Assembly (NCBI RefSeq): GCF_002929535.1
Contig: NZ_PJJO01000061.1
Location: 124,001-188,000, forward strand
DNA: 64,000 bases
Direction: 5' to 3'
Origin: Cryobacterium sp. Y11
GTDB taxonomy: Bacteria > Actinomycetota > Actinomycetes > Actinomycetales > Microbacteriaceae
Shown: piece by piece, positions 45,218-51,924 of the stretch
Layout of the letters: each line of letters starts with the position of its first letter
How positions within the stretch are numbered: position 1 is the first letter of the stretch
Made by a program: the position numbers and the translations under genes
Notes under the pieces: model-generated
Seen by the model: only the letters and a program-made list of their open reading frames with translations
Told to the model about the DNA's origin: nothing
Database searches by the model: none

Positions 45218-46046
45218 CCTTGCGGCCCGACTCGCTTCCGTTGAGCCGTACGAGCGCCGCGCGGCGTGCAAGCCCCTGGTTGGTCAGGCCAAGGCCATCC
45301 TGTGCGCGAGTTCAGCATCGACGGTGACTTCGTGGCTTCGCGATCTGCGAGCAGACTATCCCGGGGGGTACGCGCAATTCGTTGACGCCTGGACAGGGCC
45401 ATTGGAACTAGGGCACTGGGATGCGGCGACCACCGTCCTGCTGGCCTCCAAAGTGCCCGCTCAGGCCGCAAAAGTCTGGCCGATACCAGAGGACCGTTCG
45501 TTTGCGCAGTGGGTGTACCCGGCCTTGTTCCCCAACGACCTCATCGCGTTCGTCGATCAATGGTCTTCGGATTTCGCAGCGAATCCCAAGAACTGGGACC
45601 GTAACCGGGGTCGGGCCGTGATGTATGAGTGGATTGAAGAAGGTCTCGTCGAGGCACCACATCATGATGGAGCTGTCTTGATGCTGATCAGCGGTTGGGC
45701 TGACAGGCCGGGGAAGCCGCTTTTGTACTGGCTGCTTGCGAGACCGAAAGTCACCAGGGTGCTCTTCGCTCGTCTCTTCACGACGCGTGGCATCAAAGGT
45801 GCTTCTTTGAGGCAGAGCGACCGGAGTGATGTCAACGATCCACTTCGAACAGTGGTCGTGGCCGGGCTCGTGGAGGCTGGAGTGTGGAGTCGGAGCTTCG
45901 TCGTTCAAGGCGTCGAGTCAGCCTTGAGAAGTGATCTGCCCGCCTACCAGCGCCGCTGGTTCGTTCAGCTCGGTGCAGACCTGGGTCTGCCGGCGGCGGG
46001 GACGACCGCACTCGCTCGCTCACCCGGTTCAGGGGTTGTTCTGTAA
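45165..46046 (+). CDS. DUF6493-like protein, probably C-terminally truncated
   Basis: 293-aa. ERRAACKPLV near the start, then late WSRSFVVQGVESALRSDLPA, then YQRRWFVQLGADLGL, resemble the N-terminal portion of DUF6493 proteins, which in actinobacteria are about three times longer and accompany SWIM-zinc-finger/MoxR/VWA genes. Here the similarity ends at residue 276 and the frame closes 17 residues later, directly before repeat R9, so the rest was probably cut off by an insertion event. Leaderless promoter supports the start. Whether the shortened protein works is unknown. Confidence 0.6.
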   Translation: MLTVDSLRNLLATGRSGDLAARLASVEPYERRAACKPLVGQAKAILCASSASTVTSWLRDLRADYPGGYAQFVDAWTGPLELGHWDAATTVLLASKVPAQAAKVWPIPEDRSFAQWVYPALFPNDLIAFVDQWSSDFAANPKNWDRNRGRAVMYEWIEEGLVEAPHHDGAVLMLISGWADRPGKPLLYWLLARPKVTRVLFARLFTTRGIKGASLRQSDRSDVNDPLRTVVVAGLVEAGVWSRSFVVQGVESALRSDLPAYQRRWFVQLGADLGLPAAGTTALARSPGSGVVL

Positions 46047-46049
46047 CGT

Positions 46050-46079
46050 AACGTGGTGGAGTTCCGCTTCAACAACTAA
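46050..46079 (+). repeat. ychF 3'-end repeat R9
   Basis: AACGTGGTGGAGTTCCGCTT then CAACAACTAA; codes NVVEFRFNN and stop. Followed, as in R0, by AAGGA used as ribosome-binding site of the next gene. The 20 bases upstream (GTTGTTCTGTAACGT) also match those before R10. Confidence 0.85.
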
Positions 46080-46088
46080 GGATCAACG

Positions 46089-46553
46089 ATGACATCTCCT
46101 GCCACCATCTCCGCTCTCCGCAGTGTCGGGGGGCTCACCATCGTCGCTGGCACGCTAGTCATTGCTGCGGGTGCAGGTGCCTGGTACACCGTGACGAAGC
46201 AGTTGTGCGACGAGAAGATCACGGTGCCCGGCAATGCACCGATTCTCGCGGGCAAGCCGGTTCAAGGCCCGGTGACTGCCTACGTCGAGGCGCTCGTAAT
46301 CAAGAGCAACGCCGAGCGCGGCGCGGGCGGACGTACCTTCGCCGATATCAGTGATGCGCTGCGCGGTGTCGACGGAAGCAGCGACGAGGCGCGCGAACTG
46401 CGCAACCAGAGCTCGGCGCTGTCGACCGCGGCATCGCTGCGCACCTCCCTGATGACCTCGGTACTTGCGTACGGAGTCAGCGCCTTCGCTGCCGGGCTTG
46501 GCGTCTTCTTCGTGGTAGTGGGGTCGCGACTGCGTCGAGCCGACGGGGAGTAG
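46089..46553 (+). CDS. Small two-span membrane protein (often misnamed LigA)
   Basis: 154-aa. Two spans (residues about 12-35 and 122-146) flank an extracytoplasmic loop with EKITVPGNAPILAGKPVQGP, then VTAYVEALVI. This is a common actinobacterial family usually labelled 'aromatic ring-opening dioxygenase LigA', a name with no biochemical basis. Function unknown. TAAGGA from the end of R9 is its ribosome-binding site, the same arrangement as DUF262 behind R0. With R9 and R10 on either side it looks like a minimal one-gene cassette. Confidence 0.8.
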   Translation: MTSPATISALRSVGGLTIVAGTLVIAAGAGAWYTVTKQLCDEKITVPGNAPILAGKPVQGPVTAYVEALVIKSNAERGAGGRTFADISDALRGVDGSSDEARELRNQSSALSTAASLRTSLMTSVLAYGVSAFAAGLGVFFVVVGSRLRRADGE

Positions 46554-46726
46554 CGCCCGAGGACTGTGACGCGGCGGCAGACTTCGAAGGAGGCCTTGGC
46601 TTCCAAGGCCATGGACGTTACGAGCACCTAGTTCACCGGGCTACCGCTACCGCCGTTCGGCCGGAGGAATACCGAGACCGTGCCGGCAACAGGTCTTCAC
46701 CGGCGCAAGACGTTGTTCGGTAACGG

Positions 46727-46756
46727 AACGGGGTGGAGTTCCGCTTTACCGTGTAG
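46727..46756 (+). repeat. ychF 3'-end repeat R10 (distal limit of array)
   Basis: AACGGGGTGGAGTTCCGCTT then TACCGTGTAG; codes NGVEFRFTV and stop. Upstream GTTGTTCGGTAACGG matches the flank of R9. No further copy was found to the right. Confidence 0.82.
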
Positions 46757-47016
46757 AGGGCATGCCTGTCGCGGCGAGAAAGATACGGTCGGGGTACCGA
46801 TTCTGATTGTGGTGCCGCATCCCCTCCAAACGACGTGGTGTGTGTCAGAGTGAAGTCGGGCCCGCGTGGTGGGGCCGGGATCGAGTCGATTCTGACGCAG
46901 AGCGGTGTTCTCGTCGGGGTAGCGGCGTTCATCGGCCGTGACCGCGCCAAGGTGGCGGGACTGCCACCTCTGGGTTCGTGACCAAAACGCTGGGGATGTG
47001 CGTCTGCAGGCGGTGG
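46757..47016. other. Gene-free stretch right of the array
   Basis: 260 bp with no coding frame; the 173 bp before R10 (46554-46726) are likewise empty. Probable boundary between island and ordinary chromosome. Confidence 0.4.
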
Positions 47017-47964
47017 TCACCGATCGATGCGCACTACCGAGTAGGGAGTGTCGGGCGTCGGGGGAGTGCCGAAGCGGGCGTTCGGGAGGTAGAGCCCGTT
47101 GCCAAACCTCGCGATCGTCGTGGGCACCTGAAAGTCGGGGTCCGTGTACCGGTCGATGAGTTTGCCGCTGGTCCCGGCTGCATTGAGGCGGATCACGGCG
47201 ACGGTGTTCAACTGATTCTGCACGACGTACAGGGTGCGCCCGACGACGAGCAGCCCGTCACCGTTGGGGAGCAGGAGCCCACCCAGATCAACGACCGCGG
47301 CGACGCCGGTCTCGGGGTCGACGCGGAACAGAATGCCCGTGGACGACTGGATGACCAGAAGCGCTTGATGGTTGGGGGTCTCCGCGATACCGTTCGCGTT
47401 GAAGCCCGGCTGCTGCATCCAGCTGCCCGACAGGCGGACGACTTCGATCGCATCCGCTCCAGGGAGCGCGCCGCCCGGTCCGAGGGGGAGCTTATAGAGC
47501 TGCGCTCGCTGGCTGTCGGTGAACCATGCGGCGTCGCGAGTCAGAACGACGTCGTTCACGAACGTTGGCGCATTGGTGAGGGCGTAGCTCCGCAGGAGGT
47601 CGCCCGTGGCGGCATCCACGACCCTCGCCTCGCCGGTGGGCCCGCCCGCGATGAAAAGCCGACCGCGGTTGTCGATCTTCAGGCCGACCGACGGAGTGCC
47701 CGGGCCCTCGAGCGTTGTGATCTTCTCGCCGGTGCGCACATCGAAGACGTAGACGTCGCCGTCGGCGAGTGAGCCGACGTAGGCAGTGCCGCGCGGACCG
47801 ATCGCGATCCCTTCGGGCTGGAATCCGTTGGGAAGCGCGATAACCTGCTCGAAATGACCTTGCTGTGGCTGCGCTGCGGCGTGGACTGCTGGTATCCCTG
47901 AAACAAGGAAGAGAGCACTCAATGCGGCGGCAGACAATGTGCGTGCGACGATGCGACTGATCAT
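47017..47964 (-). CDS. Secreted SMP-30/NHL-type beta-propeller protein
   Basis: 315-aa. An N-terminal signal peptide (residues 1-30, basic start, hydrophobic core, VHAAAQ cleavage region) precedes about 280 residues of repeated beta-blades: PEGIAIGPRGTAYVGSLADG, VGLKIDNRGRLFIAGG, FVNDVVLTRDAAWFTDS, GNGLYLPNARFG. Homologues are gluconolactonase/SMP-30-like and often mislabelled superoxide dismutase. No catalytic role can be assigned. Single gene, first one outside the island. Confidence 0.85.
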   Translation of the reverse strand: MISRIVARTLSAAALSALFLVSGIPAVHAAAQPQQGHFEQVIALPNGFQPEGIAIGPRGTAYVGSLADGDVYVFDVRTGEKITTLEGPGTPSVGLKIDNRGRLFIAGGPTGEARVVDAATGDLLRSYALTNAPTFVNDVVLTRDAAWFTDSQRAQLYKLPLGPGGALPGADAIEVVRLSGSWMQQPGFNANGIAETPNHQALLVIQSSTGILFRVDPETGVAAVVDLGGLLLPNGDGLLVVGRTLYVVQNQLNTVAVIRLNAAGTSGKLIDRYTDPDFQVPTTIARFGNGLYLPNARFGTPPTPDTPYSVVRIDR

Positions 47965-48217
47965 GGCGATAACAGTAGTCCGGCTCGGGGGCTGCCAATA
48001 GGCCTGATCGGCCTCGGACGGAAAATCACCGGCCGGTCGTGGTTGTGGCGTGATGAGCGAGTGCCGTCGCCGGATCCACGGATTGAAAGGGTGGTGCTCA
48101 GAAAGCTGAGGCCGTGGGGTGCGGCAGAAGCGCTCGTCGACTTGACTACAGATTCAACGTTTAGACTGGTCACTTTCGCGTGAATCATCACAGCAGCGTC
48201 AATCGAAGGAGACCATT

Positions 48218-48892
48218 GTGCCTGTTATTGCCATCATCGGAGCCGGACCGGGACTCGGCGCAGCAGTTGCGCGAAAGTTCGGACGCGAGGGCTTCTCAAT
48301 TGCCCTGATCGCCAGGAATCAGTCGAAGCTAGACGCTATGGCTGCCGAGCTCACCGCTGCCGGCTTCACCGCGAGCGCTTACGTTGCGGATGTCCGCACG
48401 CCGGAGTCGCTCGAAGCTGCCCTTGCACATGCCGCGGTAGAGCTCGGGCCCATCACCGCGCTGCAATACAGTCCGCTGCCGTCGCGCGATTACCTGAAGC
48501 CGGTGCTTGAGATGACGCCCGAGCTGGCGCTCGAGGCATTGCAGTTCTCGGCCCTCGGGCTCATCCACGCGGTGCGAGCAGTGCTTCCGGCGATGCGTCT
48601 GGCAGGTAGCGGCAGCATCATCATGATCAATGGTGGAACCTCGGTCAAGGCCCGCGCTGGCTACGCCGGCACCTCGGTCGCGTTCCCCGCCGAGAGCGCC
48701 TACGGCGAAATGCTCCACGATGCACTCGAGGATGAGGGCATCCGTGTCAACCAACTGGTGATTCCCGGCGGCATTCCACAGCTTCAGCTTGCCAACGGCA
48801 TCGACGGCGTCGCGGATCGCATCTGGGACCTCCACGCCGTGGCCGGTCCGTTCCGCACCATGCTCATTCCGCTTGAGGACGGTCGGGAGTAG
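48218..48892 (+). CDS. Atypical short-chain dehydrogenase
   Basis: 224-aa. The N-terminus is a clear Rossmann loop (IAIIGAGPGLGAAVARKF, ALIARNQSKLDAM). GSIIMINGGTS holds the strand that precedes the catalytic Tyr in SDRs, but the following helix (SVAFPAESAYGEMLHDAL) lacks Tyr-x3-Lys. It may therefore bind nucleotide without classical catalysis, or use another base. GTG start with AAGGAG upstream. Confidence 0.85.
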   Translation: MPVIAIIGAGPGLGAAVARKFGREGFSIALIARNQSKLDAMAAELTAAGFTASAYVADVRTPESLEAALAHAAVELGPITALQYSPLPSRDYLKPVLEMTPELALEALQFSALGLIHAVRAVLPAMRLAGSGSIIMINGGTSVKARAGYAGTSVAFPAESAYGEMLHDALEDEGIRVNQLVIPGGIPQLQLANGIDGVADRIWDLHAVAGPFRTMLIPLEDGRE

Positions 48893-48989
48893 GGCACTAG
48901 CCGCTGCTACTCTCTAGTGGACTGTACGGCGAGAGCAAAGTCACTTCTCTGATGGTGATCGGTGACGAAACGTGATGGAACAACCCGAG

Positions 48990-49029
48990 CGACCGCTCGA
49001 CCACCTGAATTCAGGTGATCGCGCGGTCG
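48990..49029. terminator. Palindromic hairpin between convergent genes
   Basis: CGACCGC (48990-48996) pairs with GCGGTCG (49023-49029), and an inner CACCTGAATTCAGGTG palindrome (49002-49017) adds eight pairs; the bases between are partly paired. Confidence 0.5.
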
Positions 49030-49154
49030 TTTGCTGTGAGCGCTGGCTCGGGCGGCTCGCGCGCGTGGTCTGCCAACTGCGTGAGCCACAAACGCCAGCG
49101 CTAAGACCTACCTGACCGGTGCAGCGATCCCACGTTGGAAATCAAGGACAGCGG

Positions 49155-50306
49155 TCACCGCAACATGAGGGGGAGCGTGGCGAAGCCACTTCCGGGGTAG
49201 TGGGCGCGCGTCGGCGCGACATCCGCTTGCGTCAGCTCGGTGCTGCGTGCGAGTAGCTCCTCGATCAAAACCCGAAGCTCGAGGCGGGACAGGGGAGCGC
49301 CGGGGCATGCGTGGATTCCCCGGCCATATAAGAGATTGTCCGCCGGGTCACGGTCGAGCCGAAACTCGTCCGGGTCACCAAATACGTGCTCGTCCCGGTT
49401 GGCTGATGCCCAGAGCACGGTGACCCGCTCGCCGGCGCCGATGAGCTGACCACCGACCTCGACCGGCTGGGTCGTCACGCGACGGTTGGCGATAAGCGGC
49501 GCGTGCAGGCGCAGGATCTCATCGTTCGCTGCGCCGATCAACGTGGGGTCATCCCGGAGCAGCTGCTGGATCGAGGAGTGCGTTGCCAGGTAGTGCGCCA
49601 GAATCCCCACGCTCGCCGAGATCGTACTTAACTCGCCCACGGTCCAGTTGCGCAGCAGGCTGACGAGCTCGTCGTCGGTCATCGGGCGGTCCCACACCCG
49701 CTCACCGAGCAGGCGGGTGGTCAGGTCGTCCGGTGCGGCGTCGCCAGCGTGGCGACGGGCACTGAGAAGATCGCGGATAAAGCCGTCGAACTCGACTGCG
49801 ATCGCCGCCATCGCCGGCCGGTCTTGCGCGAGCGTCGCCGCGCGATTCTTGGCCGTCCAACGCCGTAGTGGCTCCTCGAGCTCGGCTGGCCAGCCGAGGA
49901 ACGCATTCTGCACACGTAGCGCAAAGATTTCGGCGAGGGCGGGCATGAGATCAATCGGAACGCGGCGTGTCAGGCCGTCGACGAGGTGGGCGGCGATCTG
50001 CCGGCAGGACGGTTCGAGGGCGTCCATGAGATCGGGGGTGAAGTATCGGTCGTGGATGCGCCGAAACTCGGTGTGCTCGGGCTGGTCCATCCCGTTTGGC
50101 ACCGTCAGACGGTGCGGGAGCGCGTTGCTGAACTTCTCTGGGTCGTCGAGCACCCGCACCACGTCGTCGTGCCGCAAGATCGACCAGCCCAGAAAATCGC
50201 TGTGCGCGACCGGGCAGCGCCCGCGCAGTTCGTCATAGGCGGCGATCTGGTCGCGGAGCACTGCCGGAGATCGCGGGTCCCAGCCATGCGGTTGGATCTT
50301 GTTCAT
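49155..50306 (-). CDS. Cytochrome P450 with divergent I-helix
   Basis: About 383 aa. Heme-binding LLYGRGIHACPGAPLSRLEL (Cys334) and the ExxR helix (ANDEILRLHAP) are intact. The I-helix, normally (A/G)Gx(D/E)T, reads VGELSTISAS, so the acid/alcohol pair used for oxygen activation is shifted or missing. Its ATG overlaps the hemY stop (ATGA), so the two are coupled; the open frame runs 60 codons farther up inside hemY and was not used. Redox partners are not nearby. Substrate unknown. Confidence 0.92.
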   Translation of the reverse strand: MNKIQPHGWDPRSPAVLRDQIAAYDELRGRCPVAHSDFLGWSILRHDDVVRVLDDPEKFSNALPHRLTVPNGMDQPEHTEFRRIHDRYFTPDLMDALEPSCRQIAAHLVDGLTRRVPIDLMPALAEIFALRVQNAFLGWPAELEEPLRRWTAKNRAATLAQDRPAMAAIAVEFDGFIRDLLSARRHAGDAAPDDLTTRLLGERVWDRPMTDDELVSLLRNWTVGELSTISASVGILAHYLATHSSIQQLLRDDPTLIGAANDEILRLHAPLIANRRVTTQPVEVGGQLIGAGERVTVLWASANRDEHVFGDPDEFRLDRDPADNLLYGRGIHACPGAPLSRLELRVLIEELLARSTELTQADVAPTRAHYPGSGFATLPLMLR

Positions 50307-51769
50307 CGTTCCCCTTGATGGTCTAGTGCGCGGTGCGCGGGCACGCGCAGGTTGCGCTCGCCGTCGGCTCGATCCATTCGGGCGCTGACGATAGCATCCG
50401 CCGTGCGTTCGGCGTCGGCGATGCAGCTGGCAAGGCCCACTCCCCGATAGGCCGCGCCGGTCAGGAACAGTCCGGGCAGCACGCAAAGTTGCGTGGCTAT
50501 GGCGTCGAGATGGGTCTGGTGTCCCACCACGTATTGCGGCATGCCCTGCGGCCAGCGTTGCACCAACTGCTCGAGCGGCTTGCCGACCAGTCCCATCGCC
50601 TCGTCAAGTTCGTCGCGCACGCGTCGAACGAGTGTCGTGTCCCTCATGGCGACCCAGCGGTTATCGCCGGATCGGCCGACCATGCAGCGCAGCAGCACCA
50701 CGTTGCCGTCGGCGAGGTGCGGCCACTTCAAACTGGACCAGGTGCAGCCAACAATCAGCCGGCCCTCTTCGGGCGGCACCAGAAAACCGGTGCCGACGAG
50801 GTCCACCGGAAACGCGGACCGGGGGTAGGCCAGGCAGACCGTGGCTACACTGGCATACTCGATTTCGTCCAGCAGTGCGCCGAGCTGTGGAGCAGCCGCG
50901 GCGATGAGCCTGGCCGACACGAACGCTGGCGTTGCCAGCACGACCATGTCGGCGTCGATGGCGCTGCCGTCGTCGAGGTCGACCCGGTAGCACGTCGTCA
51001 GGGGACCAGCCGTGGGTGTTACCGACGTGACAGCACTGCCGCGCCGCACCGCGGCATCCGTCAGCTGTGCAGCGAGGGCGTCGATCAGAGCGCCGAGCCC
51101 GGTGTTCAGGGTCACGAGTACGGGGCCGCCGCCGGTTGCACGCGCAGACCGGCGACGCATGCCGAGATACAAGCTTCGGTGAGTGCGGGCAAGGGCAGCG
51201 ATGTCCGGGGCGGTGCTGTGGGCGCTGAGAGTGTCGGCGCGGCCGGCATGCACGCCGCCGAGCAGCGGCTCGACTAAGCGGTTGAAGACCTCGGCGCCCA
51301 TTCTGGTGCGCACCAGTTCACCGATCGAAGGATCGGCTGCGGTAGATCGGCTGCGCGGCAGCACCAGGTCAAGGGCTGCGCGAAGGAGCCCCAGTGGTGA
51401 GAGCAGCCGGGACCGAATGAGCGGCAGGAGTGCGCCAGGAACGCCAAATATGGTGCCTTCCGGCAAAGAGCGCAGGCGGTCGCGGCTCCAGATGCGCGCC
51501 CCGCCGCCGTTCGGCTCCACGACCCGGTCGCTCAGTTCGAGGTCCTTGATCAGCGCCGCGGCGACGGGCGCCCGCACCATGAGGGCGTCGGGGCCGGTAT
51601 CGAGCGGATGCCCCGCAACGTTCCGCGTGACAATCTTGCCGCCCAGCCGATCGGCGCTCTCGACGAGAGTGATCTGCACGTTGTCGCCGAGCCGGCGCTG
51701 CAGATAATAGGCGGTGGTCAGGCCACTGATTCCGGCGCCAACGATGGTGATGTGGGTCTGTTCTGGCAC
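50303..51769 (-). CDS. hemY: HemY-type coproporphyrinogen III/protoporphyrinogen oxidase
   Basis: About 488 aa. N-terminal FAD loop ITIVGAGISGLTTAYYLQ, then VESADRLGGKIVT; DTGPDALMVRAP; late LFLTGAAYRGVGLASCIADA, all HemY features. In actinobacteria this enzyme oxidises coproporphyrinogen III to coproporphyrin III. A GGAGG ribosome-binding site six bases before GTG 51769 decides the start over the ATG at 51787, which has none. An extra polar tail ends in RVPAHRALDHQG. Unusually it is not with other heme genes but coupled to a P450 and divergent from a heme-containing NO reductase. Confidence 0.92.
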   Translation of the reverse strand: MPEQTHITIVGAGISGLTTAYYLQRRLGDNVQITLVESADRLGGKIVTRNVAGHPLDTGPDALMVRAPVAAALIKDLELSDRVVEPNGGGARIWSRDRLRSLPEGTIFGVPGALLPLIRSRLLSPLGLLRAALDLVLPRSRSTAADPSIGELVRTRMGAEVFNRLVEPLLGGVHAGRADTLSAHSTAPDIAALARTHRSLYLGMRRRSARATGGGPVLVTLNTGLGALIDALAAQLTDAAVRRGSAVTSVTPTAGPLTTCYRVDLDDGSAIDADMVVLATPAFVSARLIAAAAPQLGALLDEIEYASVATVCLAYPRSAFPVDLVGTGFLVPPEEGRLIVGCTWSSLKWPHLADGNVVLLRCMVGRSGDNRWVAMRDTTLVRRVRDELDEAMGLVGKPLEQLVQRWPQGMPQYVVGHQTHLDAIATQLCVLPGLFLTGAAYRGVGLASCIADAERTADAIVSARMDRADGERNLRVPAHRALDHQGER

Positions 51770-51828
51770 TGAGTTCCTCCGTGACATCGGGTGGTTCGAG
51801 CCTACGTCGTCTGAAACCCAAATCGTGA

Positions 51829-51854
51829 ATTAAAGGTAATTTATTCCGTTTAAT
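51829..51854. promoter_or_regulatory. Near-palindromic operator candidate between hemY and norB
   Basis: 26 bp: the left half ATTAAAGGTAATT and the inverse of the right half, ATTAAACGGAATA, agree at 10 of 13 positions. A very A/T-rich island in GC-rich DNA. The size fits an NsrR/Rrf2-type or other NO-responsive regulator site, but I do not match it to a defined consensus. Confidence 0.5.
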
Positions 51855-51924
51855 AAGCACTAACCTCAGAAAACGGCTGTACCTCGTTCGAGGAATAGTC
51901 AGGCGAAAGGAAAGGGGCCCATTC

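Larger units (their letters stand above)
30418..46756. mobile_element. Inferred tandem cassette island inserted at the ychF 3' end
   Basis: About 16.3 kb between the end of ychF and the last recognised repeat. Observed: ychF-end repeats, all in ychF orientation, at 30367, 32233, 33661, 35635, 37007, 37208, 37837 (weak), 44767, 46050 and 46727; between them are defence-like or unknown genes, IS3 and IS21 debris and gene fragments, with lower GC and less uniform codon use than the flanks. Known: genomic islands commonly use gene 3' ends as attachment sites and restore the gene. Inferred: repeated insertion at the same site stacked elements, the oldest now farthest from ychF. No integrase gene is present, so mobilisation in trans or loss of the recombinase must be assumed. 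Confidence 0.7.

Noticed and set aside
30418..46756. Integrase, resolvase or other recombinase inside the island
   Set aside because: Looked for tyrosine (R..HxxR..Y) and serine recombinase patterns in all frames and found only IS3 and IS21 transposition debris.
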